Part shown: positions 1 through 12,097 of the stretch, in pieces | Numbering within the stretch: position 1 is the stretch's first letter | Layout: each line of letters begins with the position of its first letter | DNA from: Mycobacterium kiyosense | Lineage (GTDB): Bacteria; Actinomycetota; Actinomycetes; Mycobacteriales; Mycobacteriaceae | Direction of reading: 5' to 3' | Assembly: GCA_021654635.1 (NCBI GenBank) | Contig: AP025179.1 | Coordinates: forward strand, 2,046,001 to 2,110,000 | DNA: 64,000 bases | Program-made: the position numbers and the translations under genes | Notes under the pieces: model-generated | Database searches by the model: none | What the model saw: only the letters and a program-made list of their open reading frames with translations | Told to the model about the DNA's origin: nothing

Positions 1-2408
<2,408 letters not shown>

Positions 2409-2412
<4 letters not shown>

Positions 2413-3839
2413 ATCCCGAGCCTGACTGGTCCGAACAGGTCACCGACGCCGCGCCCACGCCGGACGAGATCGCCGCACTGCTGCAGGTCGAGCATCTGCT
2501 GGACCAGCGGTGGCCGGAAACCAAGATCGAGCCGAGCCTGACCCGGATCAGCGCGCTGCTGGACCTGCTGGGCTCGCCACAGTTGAGTTACCCGTCGATC
2601 CACATCGCGGGCACCAACGGCAAGACTTCGGTGGCCCGGATGGTCGACGCGTTGCTCACCGCCCTGCAGATGCGTACCGGACGTACCACCAGCCCGCACC
2701 TGCAGGCCGCGGTCGAGCGGATTTCGATCGACGGCAAGCCGATCAGTCCGGCCCGGTATGTGGCGACCTACCGGGAGATCGAGCCGTTCGTGCAGATGAT
2801 CGACGAACAGGCAATTGCTGGCGGGGCCCCGGCGATGAGCAAGTTCGAGGTGCTGACCGCGATGGCGTTCGCGGCGTTCGCGGACGCACCGGTGGACGTC
2901 GCCGTCGTCGAGGTGGGGATGGGCGGACGCTGGGACGCCACCAACGTGATCAATGCACCGGTGGCCGTCATCACCCCGATCGGAGTCGACCACGTGGAGT
3001 ATCTCGGTCACGACATCGGTGGGATCGCGGGCGAGAAGGCGGGCATCATCACCCGGGCGCCCGACGGCTCGCCGGACACCGTCGCGGTGATCGGCCGGCA
3101 GCAGCCGGAGGCGATGGAGGTGCTGCTGAGCCAGACGGTGCGCGCCGATGCCGCGGTGGCCCGCGAGGATTCGGAGTTCGCGGTGCTGGGGCGCCAGGTC
3201 GCGATCGGGGGTCAGGTGCTCGAGCTGCAGGGCCTGGGTGGGGTGTACACCGACATCTATCTGCCGTTGCACGGGGAACATCAGGCGCACAACGCGGCGG
3301 TGGCGTTGGCCGCGGTCGAGGCCTTCTTCGGCGCAGGGGCCCAGCGCCAACTCGACGTGGACGCGGTGCGGGCCGGCTTCGCCGCCGTCGCCAGCCCCGG
3401 ACGGATGGAGCGGATGCGCAGCGCCCCAACGGTTTTCATCGACGCCGCGCACAATCCGGCCGGGGCGGCCGCGCTGGCCCGGACGCTGACCGACGAGTTC
3501 GACTTCGCGACCTTGGTCGGCGTGCTCAGCGTGATGGCCGACAAAGACGTCGACGGAATCCTGGCCGCGCTGGAACCGGTGTTCGACTCGATCGTGGTGA
3601 CCCACAACGGATCGCCGCGAGCTCTCGACGTCGAGGGGTTGGCGCTGGCGGCCCAGCAGCGGTTCGGACCCGACCGGGTGGTCACCGCCGAGAACATGCG
3701 CGACGCCATCGACGCCGCGACCGCCCTGGTGGACGCGGCCCAAGCAGAGGACCTGTCTTCCGGCGCCGGAATCGTCATCACCGGATCGGTCGTCACCGCC
3801 GGCGCAGCCCGCACCTTGTTCGGACGTGATCCGGCATGA
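2409..3839 (+). CDS. folC: Bifunctional folylpolyglutamate/dihydrofolate synthase
   Basis: Mur-ligase-fold enzyme that adds glutamate to dihydropteroate or tetrahydrofolate with ATP; last step of dihydrofolate synthesis and folate retention. 476 residues. The P-loop [14 protein letters not shown] is near residues 65-78. The central domain shows [15 protein letters not shown], and the C-terminal ligase domain begins near [14 protein letters not shown]. The GTG start overlaps the valS stop by 4 bases (GTGA), which supports this start and translational coupling. The ATG of the downstream DUF4233 gene overlaps its own stop in the same way. Confidence 0.96.
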
Positions 3840-4216
3840 CCGGGCAGTCGCCGCCTACCAACGCCGCGCCGGACCCGTGGAAAAGCTTCGCCGGGGTGAT
3901 GGCGGGCACGCTCATCCTCGAGGCGATCGTGGTGCTGCTGGCGATACCGGTGGTGGGTGTGGTCGGGGGCGGCCTGGGTGCGGGTTCGCTGAGCTACCTG
4001 ATCGGGCTGGCCGTGGTGTTGGTGGCACTGTCCGGTGTCCAGCGCAAACCCTGGGCGATCTGGGTCAATCTGGCCGCACAGCTGCCGCTGGTCGCGGGCT
4101 TCCTGGTGTACCCGGCGGTGGGGTTCATCGGGGTGTTGTTCGCCGCGGTGTGGGCGCTGATCGCCTATCTGCGGGCCGAGGTCCGGCGCCGCCAGGAAGG
4201 GCCGCCGGCAGCGTAG
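3836..4216 (+). CDS. Small DUF4233-type integral membrane protein
   Basis: 126-residue membrane protein with a short hydrophilic N-terminus ([17 protein letters not shown]) and about four hydrophobic segments that fill most of the rest: [53 protein letters not shown] and [17 protein letters not shown]. It ends in a basic tail. The start is fixed by a 4-base ATGA overlap with folC. The same gene sits between folC and ndk in other mycobacteria (Rv2446c position). No biochemical function is known to me. The tight coupling with folC suggests co-expression only. Confidence 0.85.
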   Translation: MTGQSPPTNAAPDPWKSFAGVMAGTLILEAIVVLLAIPVVGVVGGGLGAGSLSYLIGLAVVLVALSGVQRKPWAIWVNLAAQLPLVAGFLVYPAVGFIGVLFAAVWALIAYLRAEVRRRQEGPPAA

Positions 4217-4257
4217 CGGTTTGGGTGCAGCCCGTCGGACCTTTAGTCTTAGCCACC

Positions 4258-4670
4258 GTGACCGAACGGACCCTGGTACTGATCAAGCCCGACGGCGTGC
4301 AACGCCGGTTGACCGGGGAGATTCTCAGCCGCATCGAGCGCACAAGGGGCTCACCCTGGCGGCCCTGCAGCTGCGGACCGTCGACGACGCGCTGGCCCGC
4401 CAGCACTACGCCGAACACGACGGCAAGCCGTTCTTCGGGTCGCTGCTGGAGTTCATCACTTCGGGGCCGGTGGTGGCCGCTGTAGTGGAGGGACCGCGGG
4501 CGATCGCGGCATTCCGGCAACTGGCCGGCGGGACCGACCCGGTGGACAAGGCCACGCCCGGAACCATCCGGGGCGATTTCGGCCTGGAAACGCAGTACAA
4601 CCTGGTGCACGGGTCCGATTCGGCCGAGTCGGCCCAGCGCGAGATCGGGCTCTGGTTTCCCGGCCTCTGA
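4258..4670 (+). pseudogene. ndk: Nucleoside diphosphate kinase, frameshifted by a CA duplication
   Basis: Transfers the gamma-phosphate between nucleoside tri- and diphosphates through a phosphohistidine. The N-terminal part, [20 protein letters not shown], is read from GTG 4258. After IER (ending at 4341) the frame shifts. The rest, [18 protein letters not shown] through the active-site segment [13 protein letters not shown] to the end ALWFPG-like LWFPGL, is intact in a different frame ending at 4670. Two extra bases at 4342-4343 (CACAAGG where CAAGG is expected) explain the shift exactly. Without them the protein has about 136 residues, the usual length. The product as read would be inactive. 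A sequencing or assembly error is possible. Confidence 0.9.
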
Positions 4671-4994
4671 CCTCGGCGCGCCGGTAGTGCGGTGCGGGCC
4701 TCCGGCTCAGGGGTGACCAACTCGCTTTCTGGGTGTGGGATACTGACTCTCGGGTGAACGTCGTCGAACTGGCGTCGGTCACCCGAATGAAGACTTCGAC
4801 AAGCGCGACCATCGCCAGTCCGCGGTGCGGCGCAGCAGGTCGGGCCGTCATTCAGTACGGCGCCGAGTGGGTTCGATCTGGGCCGCTCGGGGCGAGACCA
4901 TCACAAGTCCGGGAGAAGTGACCCGGACTCATAGCGAAGCCCTCGCGTGGCCGCGTCGACTAGGACGACGCGCCCGGGGGCTTGAGGAGAATAC
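4671..4994 (+). promoter_or_regulatory. rne promoter region and long 5' leader
   Basis: 324 bases between ndk and rne with no credible gene. A sigma-A-like -10 element GATACT lies at 4739-4744, preceded by TG-rich sequence, and only a weak -35 (GTGACC, 4713-4718, spacing 20) is visible. A start site near 4751 would give an rne leader of about 245 bases. A long rne 5' UTR is known in M. smegmatis, where RNase E level is autoregulated through its mRNA; that link is by analogy. A purine-rich ribosome-binding site (GAGGAGA, 4984-4990) precedes GTG 4995. Confidence 0.45.
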
Positions 4995-7946
4995 GTGGTA
5001 GACGGTGCCCCACCTTCAGACACAGCAAACGAGCCGACACCGCACGAGGAACTGCCGGACCGCTTGAGAGTCCATTCGCTCGCGCGCACCCTGGGGACCA
5101 CCAGCAGGCGGGTCCTGGATGCGCTGGCCGCGCTGGACGGGCGGGTCCGCAGCGCGCACTCCAGCGTCGATCAGGTCGACGCGGTGCGGGTGCGCGACCT
5201 GATCGCGGCGCAACCCGACACCCAGCCCGAGGCCGCCGCCGAGGCCGCTGAGGCGCAGCCCGCCGAGCCCGAGTCGCGGCTGCTGCTCGAGACGCCGGAG
5301 ACGCCGGAGACGCCCGGGCCCGCCCCCGAGCGGCCGCCGTACATGCCGCTGTTCGTCGCACCGCAGCCGCTGCCCGAGCGCACCGAACCTACGGCTGCTG
5401 CCCCCGCCGTCGAGGAGGTAGACGAGGACGCCGAGGACGAGGTCGCCGACATCGCCGATGACGACGAGGACGATCAGGCCGACCGCCCGGCCAACAAGCG
5501 ACGTCGGCGGGGTCGCCGGGGACGTGGCCGCGGTCGCGGGGAACAGGGCGGTCCGGACGGGCCCGGGGAGAACCAGAGCCAAACCGGCGAGGACGGCACC
5601 GATTCCGATCAGGACCAAGAATCCGACGACGGCGACGGCGACGACGCCGACGGCAGCGACAACGGCGACGACGACAACGGTTCGGGTGACGGCGCCAGTC
5701 GCCGTCGCCGGCGGCGCCGGCGGCGCAAGTCGGGTGCCAGTGAAGACGGTGACGACAGCCCGTCGCCGGACGACCCGCCCAACACCGTCGTACACGAGCG
5801 CGCACCGCGCGGCGGGAAGTCGGGTTCGGACAACGGCGACTCGTCCGGTTCCGGTGAGATCAAGGGCATCGACGGTTCGACGCGGCTGGAAGCCAAGCGT
5901 CAGCGCCGCCGGGACGGACGCGACGCCGGCCGGCGCCGGCCGCCGGTACTGAGCGAGGCGGAATTCCTGGCCCGCCGCGAAGCCGTGGAACGGGTGATGG
6001 TGGTCCGGGACCGGGTGCGCACCGAACCTCCGCACCCAGGTGCCCGATACACCCAGATCGCGGTGCTCGAAGACGGCATCGTCGTGGAGCACTTTGTGAC
6101 GTCGGCCGCCTCGGCATCGCTGGTCGGCAACATTTACCTGGGCATTGTGCAGAATGTGTTGCCCTCGATGGAGGCCGCGTTCGTCGACATCGGCCGCGGC
6201 CGCAACGGCGTGCTCTACGCGGGTGAGGTGAACTGGGAGGCCGCCGGCCTGGGCGGGGCAGACCGCAGGATCGAGCAGGCGCTCAAGCCGGGCGACTACG
6301 TGGTGGTGCAGGTCAGCAAGGACCCGGTCGGTCACAAGGGCGCGCGGTTGACCACGCAGGTTTCCCTGGCCGGGCGCTATCTGGTGTACGTGCCGGGCGC
6401 ATCGTCGACCGGGATCAGCCGCAAGCTGCCCGACACCGAGCGGCAACGGCTCAAGGAGATCCTGCGCGAGGTCGTTCCGTCTAATGCGGGCGTCATCATC
6501 CGCACCGCATCCGAGGGCGTCAAAGAGGAGGACATCCGCGGCGATGTCACCCGGTTGCAGGAACGCTGGAACCAGATCGATGCCAAGGCCGCCGAGACCA
6601 AGCAGAAGGCCGCGGGCGCCGCGGTGGCGCTCTACGAAGAGCCCGACGTGTTGGTCAAGGTCATCCGGGACCTATTCAACGAAGACTTCTCCGGGCTGAT
6701 CGTGTCCGGCGACGAAGCCTGGACGACTATCAACGACTACGTGAATTCCGTTGCTCCCGACCTGGTTTCAAAGCTCACCAAGTATGAGCCCGCCAGTGAG
6801 AACGCTCCGGACGTGTTCGCGGTGCACCGCATCGACGAGCAGCTCGCCAAGGCGATGGACCGCAAGGTGTGGCTGCCGTCCGGCGGCACCCTGGTGATCG
6901 ATCGGACCGAAGCCATGACGGTGATCGACGTCAACACCGGCAAGTTCACCGGCTCCGGGGGCAACCTGGAACAGACCGTCACCAAGAACAACATCGAGGC
7001 CGCCGAGGAGATCGTGCGCCAACTGCGGTTGCGCGACATCGGCGGCATCATCGTGATCGACTTCATCGACATGGTGCTGGAGTCCAACCGGGACCTGGTG
7101 CTGCGCCGATTGACCGAGGCGCTGGCCCGCGACCGCACCCGTCACCAGGTGTCGGAGGTGACGTCGCTGGGCCTGGTGCAGTTGACCCGCAAGCGGCTGG
7201 GTACCGGCCTGATCGAGGCGTTTTCGAGTTCCTGTCCGCAGTGCGCGGGCCGGGGGATTCTGCTGCACGCCGACCCGGTCGACTCGGCACCGGCGACCGG
7301 CCGCAAGTCCGAGTCCACCAGCCGGCGCAATCGGCGGTCCAAGAAGAACCGCTCCGACGAGAACGGTGAAAAGGCCGTGGTGGCCAAGGTGCGGGTGCAC
7401 GCCCCGGGTGAGCACCCGATGTTCAAGGCGATGGCCGCGTCCGCCCGTGACGACGACGAATCCGATGAGTCGGAAGAGGATTCGGCAGGTGCGGGCGAAG
7501 AGCTACTGCCCGCCGACCTGGTTGCCGCGGACGACGCCGACGATGCGGACTTCGAGGACTCCGACGACTCCGATGACGAGGACACCGACGAGGAGGACTC
7601 CGATGACGAGGAGGACTCCGATGACGAGGATGACCTCGACGACGAGGACCTGGCGGATGACGACCTCGAGGACGAGGACGAAGACGAAGACGTCGAGGAC
7701 GACGAGTCCGACGAGATCGCCGACACCGAGGACGAGGACGAGGACGACGAGGATTCCGACGAGGACGACGACTCCGACGAGGACGAGGACGACGAGGACT
7801 CCGACGACGACGAGGACGAGGGCGACGAGGACGACACCACCGACACCAGAGCATCTGTCGTGGTGGTCGAGCAGGTCTCCGTTATCGGCCCACGCCGCCG
7901 GCGCGCGGCCGGCCGGCCGGCCGGGCCGCCGATCCACGCTGACTAG
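4995..7946 (+). CDS. rne: Ribonuclease E/G family endoribonuclease
   Basis: Major mRNA-decay and rRNA-processing endonuclease, 983 residues. The N-terminal third is unstructured: an acidic stretch, then Arg-rich patches (RRRRGRRGRGRGRG near 5490-5540; RRRRRRRRRKSG near 5700-5735) likely to bind RNA. The S1 domain follows (IYLGIVQNVLPSMEAAFVDI). The catalytic DNase I-like subdomain carries the metal-binding aspartates in TVIDVNTGKF and IVIDFIDM. The zinc-link motif CPQCAGRG is at about 7235-7255. The C-terminus is extremely acidic (Asp/Glu runs, 7510-7840). GTG 4995 is chosen because GAGGAGA sits 4 bases upstream. Cytosolic, possibly the degradosome scaffold. Confidence 0.95.
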   Translation: MVDGAPPSDTANEPTPHEELPDRLRVHSLARTLGTTSRRVLDALAALDGRVRSAHSSVDQVDAVRVRDLIAAQPDTQPEAAAEAAEAQPAEPESRLLLETPETPETPGPAPERPPYMPLFVAPQPLPERTEPTAAAPAVEEVDEDAEDEVADIADDDEDDQADRPANKRRRRGRRGRGRGRGEQGGPDGPGENQSQTGEDGTDSDQDQESDDGDGDDADGSDNGDDDNGSGDGASRRRRRRRRRKSGASEDGDDSPSPDDPPNTVVHERAPRGGKSGSDNGDSSGSGEIKGIDGSTRLEAKRQRRRDGRDAGRRRPPVLSEAEFLARREAVERVMVVRDRVRTEPPHPGARYTQIAVLEDGIVVEHFVTSAASASLVGNIYLGIVQNVLPSMEAAFVDIGRGRNGVLYAGEVNWEAAGLGGADRRIEQALKPGDYVVVQVSKDPVGHKGARLTTQVSLAGRYLVYVPGASSTGISRKLPDTERQRLKEILREVVPSNAGVIIRTASEGVKEEDIRGDVTRLQERWNQIDAKAAETKQKAAGAAVALYEEPDVLVKVIRDLFNEDFSGLIVSGDEAWTTINDYVNSVAPDLVSKLTKYEPASENAPDVFAVHRIDEQLAKAMDRKVWLPSGGTLVIDRTEAMTVIDVNTGKFTGSGGNLEQTVTKNNIEAAEEIVRQLRLRDIGGIIVIDFIDMVLESNRDLVLRRLTEALARDRTRHQVSEVTSLGLVQLTRKRLGTGLIEAFSSSCPQCAGRGILLHADPVDSAPATGRKSESTSRRNRRSKKNRSDENGEKAVVAKVRVHAPGEHPMFKAMAASARDDDESDESEEDSAGAGEELLPADLVAADDADDADFEDSDDSDDEDTDEEDSDDEEDSDDEDDLDDEDLADDDLEDEDEDEDVEDDESDEIADTEDEDEDDEDSDEDDDSDEDEDDEDSDDDEDEGDEDDTTDTRASVVVVEQVSVIGPRRRRAAGRPAGPPIHAD

Positions 7947-7990
7947 GTGAAGAGGGATAACAGCAGCACACGCTGGGCCGCATGCCCGGT

Positions 7991-8020
7991 TTGACCCTGT
8001 AGCCGCTGGTCACGTACCCT
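7991..8020 (+). promoter_or_regulatory. Predicted sigma-A promoter of rplU-rpmA
   Basis: A -35 element TTGACC (7991-7996), an 18-base spacer and a -10 element TACCCT (8015-8020) match the mycobacterial housekeeping pattern (TTGACN, TANNNT). Transcription would start near 8027 and leave a leader of about 135 bases before rplU. No start site has been mapped here. Confidence 0.55.
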
Positions 8021-8161
8021 TGGACAGTTGTCGTCAGGCCGGGCAGATGCTGGCCGGTGACAGTGGGGCACAGATCTCGCACTGAACCCGCACAAGACCA
8101 CCCACCGCGCACCGTCGCTAGCACGCGCGCGAAGCACGAGGACGAAGAGGCAGGAGAACCG

Positions 8162-8473
8162 ATGGCGACCTACGCAATCGTCAAGACCGGCGGTAAGCAG
8201 TACAAGGTCGCCGTCGGCGACGTCGTCAAGGTCGAGAAGCTGGAGTCGGAGCCGGGCGCCAGCGTGTCGCTGCCGGTCGCCCTGGTCGTCGACGGCGCCG
8301 ACGTCACCACCGACGCCAAGGCCCTGGAAAAGGTCGCCGTCACCGGTGAAGTGCTCGAGCACACCAAGGGGCCCAAGATCCGCATCCACAAGTTCAAGAA
8401 CAAGACCGGCTACCACAAGCGGCAGGGACACCGTCAGCAGCTGACGGTGCTCAAGGTCACCGGCATCAAGTAG
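8162..8473 (+). CDS. rplU: 50S ribosomal protein L21
   Basis: 103-residue ribosomal protein binding 23S rRNA domain II. It begins [16 protein letters not shown], the conserved L21 N-terminus, and ends with the basic [12 protein letters not shown] signature. The ATG at 8162 follows GGCAGGAGAACCG, a good Shine-Dalgarno sequence, so the longer reading from 8057 is rejected. It is followed after 18 bases by rpmA; L21 and L27 are co-transcribed in most bacteria. Confidence 0.98.
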   Translation: MATYAIVKTGGKQYKVAVGDVVKVEKLESEPGASVSLPVALVVDGADVTTDAKALEKVAVTGEVLEHTKGPKIRIHKFKNKTGYHKRQGHRQQLTVLKVTGIK

Positions 8474-8491
8474 CGACTAGGGGCGACAGAC

Positions 8492-8752
8492 ATGGCACAC
8501 AAGAAGGGCGCTTCCAGCTCACGCAATGGTCGGGACTCGGCAGCTCAGCGACTTGGCGTCAAGCGGTTCGGCGGTCAGGTAGTCAAGGCCGGTGAGATCC
8601 TGGTCCGCCAGCGCGGCACCAAGTTCCACCCCGGAGTCAACGTGGGCCGCGGCGGCGACGACACCCTGTTCGCCAAGGCGGCCGGGGCGGTCCAGTTCGG
8701 CGTCAAGGGCGGCCGCAAGACCGTGAGCATCGTCGGGCCCAGCTCGGACTAG
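8492..8752 (+). CDS. rpmA: 50S ribosomal protein L27
   Basis: 86 residues. The N-terminus [16 protein letters not shown] reaches the peptidyl transferase centre in this family and has no Firmicutes-type leader peptide to be cleaved. The family core [20 protein letters not shown] is present. Normal length. It lies between rplU and obg in the classical L21-L27-Obg order. Confidence 0.98.
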   Translation: MAHKKGASSSRNGRDSAAQRLGVKRFGGQVVKAGEILVRQRGTKFHPGVNVGRGGDDTLFAKAAGAVQFGVKGGRKTVSIVGPSSD

Positions 8753-8804
8753 TCCGGGCCTGAGCGCCGCGGGTGCGCCCGCGACCAATTAAGGGGATAG
8801 CCCG

Positions 8805-10259
8805 ATGCCTCGATTCGTCGATCGGGTCGTCATACATGCGCGGGCGGGTTCCGGCGGCAACGGCTGCGCATCGGTTCACCGCGAGAAGTTCAAGCCGCTG
8901 GGCGGCCCCGACGGGGGCAACGGCGGCCGCGGCGGCAGCATCGTCTTCGTCGTCGACCCGCAGGTCCACACGCTGCTGGACTTCCATTTCCGCCCGCACG
9001 TGACCGCGCCGTCGGGCAAGCAGGGGATGGGCAACAACCGTGACGGTGCGGCCGGCGCGGACCTGGAGGTCAAGGTTCCCGACGGCACCGTCGTGCTGGA
9101 CGAGAACGGCCGGCTGCTGGCCGACCTGGTCGGCGCGGGCACCCGATTCGAGGCGGCCGCCGGCGGTCGCGGCGGCCTGGGTAATGCCGCGCTGGCTTCC
9201 CGAGCCCGCAAGGCCCCGGGTTTCGCACTGCTGGGCGAGCCCGGGCAGGCCCGCGACCTCACCCTGGAGCTCAAGACGGTCGCCGACGTCGGGCTGGTCG
9301 GCTTCCCGTCGGCGGGCAAGTCCTCGCTGGTGTCGGTCATCTCGGCGGCCAAGCCCAAGATCGCCGACTATCCCTTCACCACGCTGGTTCCCAACCTGGG
9401 TGTGGTCTCGGCCGGCGAGAATTCCTTCACGGTGGCCGACGTGCCGGGTCTGATTCCGGGTGCGTCGGAAGGCCGCGGTCTGGGCCTGGATTTCCTGCGG
9501 CACATCGAGCGGTGCGCGGTGCTGGTGCACGTGGTGGACTGCGCCACTGCCGAGCCCGGTCGCGACCCCATCTCCGATATCGATGCTCTGGAAGCCGAAC
9601 TCGCCGCCTACACGCCCACACTGCAGGGCGACGCGGTGCTGGGCGACCTGGCCGAGCGGCCACGGGCGGTGGTGCTCAACAAGATCGACGTGCCCGAGGC
9701 CCGTGAGTTGGCCGAGTTCGTCCGCGACGAGATCGCGCAGCGCGGCTGGCCGGTGTTCCTGGTGTCGACGGTGACCCGAGAAGGGTTGCAGCCGTTGATC
9801 TTCGGGCTGTGGCAGATGGTATCGGAGTACCACGCGGCGCGTCCTGCGGTGGTGCCGCGGCGACCGGTGATCCGCCCGGTTCCGGTGGACGACAGTGGTT
9901 TCACCGTGGAACCGGATGGGCAGGGCGGTTTCGTGGTGACCGGCGCCCGGCCCGAGCGCTGGATCGGCCAGACCAACTTCGACAACGACGAGGCCGTCGG
10001 ATACCTGGCCGACCGGTTGGCCCGTCTCGGCGTGGAGGATGAACTGCTGCGCCTGGGCGCGCAACCCGGTTGCGCGGTGACCATCGGTGACATGACTTTC
10101 GACTGGGAGCCGCAAACCCCTGCGGGAATTGATGTTCCGTTGACCGGGCGGGGCACCGACGCGCGGTTGGAGCGCACCGACCGGATGGGTGCTTCGGAGC
10201 GCAAGGCGGCCCGGCGGCAGCGCCGCGAACGCGATGCGCAACCTGGCGAACCCGGATGA
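8805..10259 (+). CDS. obg: Obg/CgtA ribosome-assembly GTPase
   Basis: 484-residue essential GTPase that binds the 50S subunit and links ribosome maturation to nucleotide status. It has three parts: a glycine-rich Obg fold (residues about 1-160, many GG pairs such as [12 protein letters not shown]); a TRAFAC G domain with P-loop GFPSAGKSS, switch/G3 [14 protein letters not shown] and NKID (G4, about 9679-9690); and a C-terminal OCT domain ([20 protein letters not shown]). ATG 8805 is preceded by AAGGGGA. Its stop overlaps the proB ATG by 4 bases. Confidence 0.97.
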   Translation: MPRFVDRVVIHARAGSGGNGCASVHREKFKPLGGPDGGNGGRGGSIVFVVDPQVHTLLDFHFRPHVTAPSGKQGMGNNRDGAAGADLEVKVPDGTVVLDENGRLLADLVGAGTRFEAAAGGRGGLGNAALASRARKAPGFALLGEPGQARDLTLELKTVADVGLVGFPSAGKSSLVSVISAAKPKIADYPFTTLVPNLGVVSAGENSFTVADVPGLIPGASEGRGLGLDFLRHIERCAVLVHVVDCATAEPGRDPISDIDALEAELAAYTPTLQGDAVLGDLAERPRAVVLNKIDVPEARELAEFVRDEIAQRGWPVFLVSTVTREGLQPLIFGLWQMVSEYHAARPAVVPRRPVIRPVPVDDSGFTVEPDGQGGFVVTGARPERWIGQTNFDNDEAVGYLADRLARLGVEDELLRLGAQPGCAVTIGDMTFDWEPQTPAGIDVPLTGRGTDARLERTDRMGASERKAARRQRRERDAQPGEPG

Positions 10260-11362
10260 GAAGCCCGCATCGCGACGCCATCCGTACCGCGCGCAGTCTG
10301 GTCGTCAAAGTCGGCACCACGGCGCTGACCACCGAGTCGGGCATGTTCGACGCCGGTCGGCTGGCCGATCTGGCCGATGCCATCGAGGCGCGGATGAAAG
10401 CGGGCACCGACGTCGTCATCGTGTCCTCGGGGGCCATCGCCGCCGGTATCGAGCCACTCGGGTTGGCGCGTCGGCCAAAGGATTTGGCGACCAAGCAGGC
10501 GGCGGCCAGCGTTGGGCAGGTCGCGTTGGTGAACTCGTGGAGTGCGGCGTTCGCCCGGTACGGCCGAACCGTGGGGCAGGTACTGCTGACCGCGCACGAC
10601 ATCTCCATGCGGGTCCAGCACACCAACGCCCAGCGCACCCTGGACCGGCTGCGCGCGCTGCACGCGGTGGCGATCGTCAACGAGAACGACACGGTGGCTA
10701 CCAACGAGATCCGGTTCGGCGACAACGACCGGCTCTCCGCGCTGGTCGCGCACCTGGTGGGCGCCGAGGCGCTGGTGCTGCTCTCCGACATCGACGGCCT
10801 CTACGATGCGGATCCGCGAAAAGTCAAGGGCGCCAAGTTCATTCCCGAGGTGACCGGCCCGCAGGACTTGGACGGGGTGATCGCCGGCCAGGGCAGCCAC
10901 CTGGGCACCGGCGGGATGGCGTCGAAGATGTCCTCGGCGCTGCTGGCCGCCGACGCCGGGGTGCCGGTGCTGCTGGCCCCGGCGAACGATGCCGCGTCCG
11001 CACTCACCGATGCCTCGGTGGGCACCGTGTTCGCGCCGCGGGCCGAGCGGATGTCGGCGCGCCGGTTCTGGGTGCGTTATGCGGCCGAGTCGGCCGGGTC
11101 GCTAGCGCTGGACGCCGGCGCGGTGCGCGCCGTCGTCTCCCAGCGTCGCTCGCTGTTGCCCGCGGGCATCACCGCGGTGTCGGGCAAGTTCTTCGGCGGC
11201 GACGTCGTCGAATTGTGCGGGCCCGACGGAACGGTGGTGGCGCGCGGCGTGGTGGCCTACGACGCTGCCGAACTGGCCACCATGATGGGCCGGTCCACCT
11301 CGGCGCTACCCGATGAACTGCGGCGGCCCGCCGTGCACGCCGACGACCTGGTGGCCGTCTGA
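10256..11362 (+). CDS. proB: Glutamate 5-kinase
   Basis: First enzyme of proline synthesis; phosphorylates the gamma-carboxyl of glutamate. 368 residues. The amino-acid kinase domain (about 1-255) shows [24 protein letters not shown], the feedback and active-site region [17 protein letters not shown], and [12 protein letters not shown]. The C-terminal PUA domain follows (about 275-360). The start overlaps obg (ATGA). Its pathway partner proA lies separately at 21380-22627. Confidence 0.97.
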   Translation: MRSPHRDAIRTARSLVVKVGTTALTTESGMFDAGRLADLADAIEARMKAGTDVVIVSSGAIAAGIEPLGLARRPKDLATKQAAASVGQVALVNSWSAAFARYGRTVGQVLLTAHDISMRVQHTNAQRTLDRLRALHAVAIVNENDTVATNEIRFGDNDRLSALVAHLVGAEALVLLSDIDGLYDADPRKVKGAKFIPEVTGPQDLDGVIAGQGSHLGTGGMASKMSSALLAADAGVPVLLAPANDAASALTDASVGTVFAPRAERMSARRFWVRYAAESAGSLALDAGAVRAVVSQRRSLLPAGITAVSGKFFGGDVVELCGPDGTVVARGVVAYDAAELATMMGRSTSALPDELRRPAVHADDLVAV

Positions 11363-11378
11363 GCTGGCGGGTGCGGAC

Positions 11379-12023
11379 CTACTTGGCCGGCTCCAGATAC
11401 AGTGCACCCCAGATGATTTCGACCAACGTCGCGGCGAGTTCGATGTCATATTCGCGGGGCTGGGCAGGAAGGTTCTGCTGGCAGGCCCGTTCCACCATCC
11501 AGGTCAGGGCCGAAGCGGTGGTGACCGCGGGCAGCGTACTGCGGATGGAGCCGTCGGCCTGGCCTTCCTCGATGACCTGGGTTACCTGCTCGATGACGGC
11601 GCCCAACAGTTCCCGGTAGGCGTGGGCGGTGGTGGGGTCGTAGCCGGAAACCTCGTTGAGGGCGATCAGCACCGGCTGGTGGCGACGGTAGCTGGCGATA
11701 ATGCCGGAGATCGCGGCGCGGACGTCGTCGGGATTGCGCCGCGAGGCCACATCCCACCAGCGGCGCCCGTTGCTGGCCAGATCGTGGAACACCTGACCGG
11801 CCAGCCGGCGCAGCAGGTGGCCCTTGTCCTCGAAATAGATGTAGAAGCTGGCGCGGGAGATGCCTGCCTCGGTCGCCAACCGGTCGACGCTGAGCTCGGT
11901 GAAGCTGGTGCCGTCGCGCATCAGCCGTTCGGTGGCTTCCAGCAGCCGGGCTTCCATCTGCTCTTGTCGTTGCCGGCGGCCCTGTTCGCGATTGCCCGGG
12001 GATTTGCGGGTCACGGTCGGCAT
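11379..12023 (-). CDS. TetR-family transcriptional regulator
   Basis: 214 residues. After a basic, Arg/Gln-rich leader (residues 1-25) comes a TetR helix-turn-helix, LATEAGISRASFYIYFEDK (about 49-67). The C-terminal helical ligand and dimer domain has no recognisable ligand signature; overall it resembles EthR-type regulators. It is divergent from a cytochrome P450 gene 74 bases away, and both ends of that gap carry 17-bp palindromes, so it probably represses itself and the P450. A -10 TATGCT (minus strand, 12030-12035) sits so close to ATG 12023 that its mRNA may be leaderless. Confidence 0.88.
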   Translation of the reverse strand: MPTVTRKSPGNREQGRRQRQEQMEARLLEATERLMRDGTSFTELSVDRLATEAGISRASFYIYFEDKGHLLRRLAGQVFHDLASNGRRWWDVASRRNPDDVRAAISGIIASYRRHQPVLIALNEVSGYDPTTAHAYRELLGAVIEQVTQVIEEGQADGSIRSTLPAVTTASALTWMVERACQQNLPAQPREYDIELAATLVEIIWGALYLEPAK

Positions 12024-12028
12024 CGTCC

Positions 12029-12045
12029 GAGCATAACGGATGCTC
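12029..12045. promoter_or_regulatory. Palindrome over the tetR start: candidate operator
   Basis: GAGCAT-AACGG-ATGCTC, perfect 6-bp arms with a 5-bp spacer. It covers the putative tetR -10 element and ends 6 bases before the tetR start codon. It has the same 6/5/6 geometry as the second palindrome, centred 28 bp away, although the arms differ in sequence. Confidence 0.45.
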
Positions 12046-12052
12046 TGACGTG

Positions 12053-12082
12053 TTGACTAGACGTTATGTCTAGGCATATCGT
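12053..12082 (+). promoter_or_regulatory. Predicted promoter of the P450 gene
   Basis: A -35 TTGACT (12053-12058) and -10 TATCGT (12077-12082) are separated by 18 bases. The spacer is almost completely filled by a 17-bp palindrome, so a bound repressor would block RNA polymerase. Transcription would begin near 12089, about 9 bases before GTG 12098. Confidence 0.5.
12057..12073. promoter_or_regulatory. Candidate TetR operator between -35 and -10 of the P450 promoter
   Basis: CTAGAC-GTTAT-GTCTAG is a perfect inverted repeat with 6-bp arms and a 5-bp spacer, lying between the predicted -35 and -10 hexamers. Position and symmetry are those expected of an operator for the divergent TetR protein; binding is inferred. 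Confidence 0.6.
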
Positions 12083-12097
12083 CAGGAAAAGCCCGTT

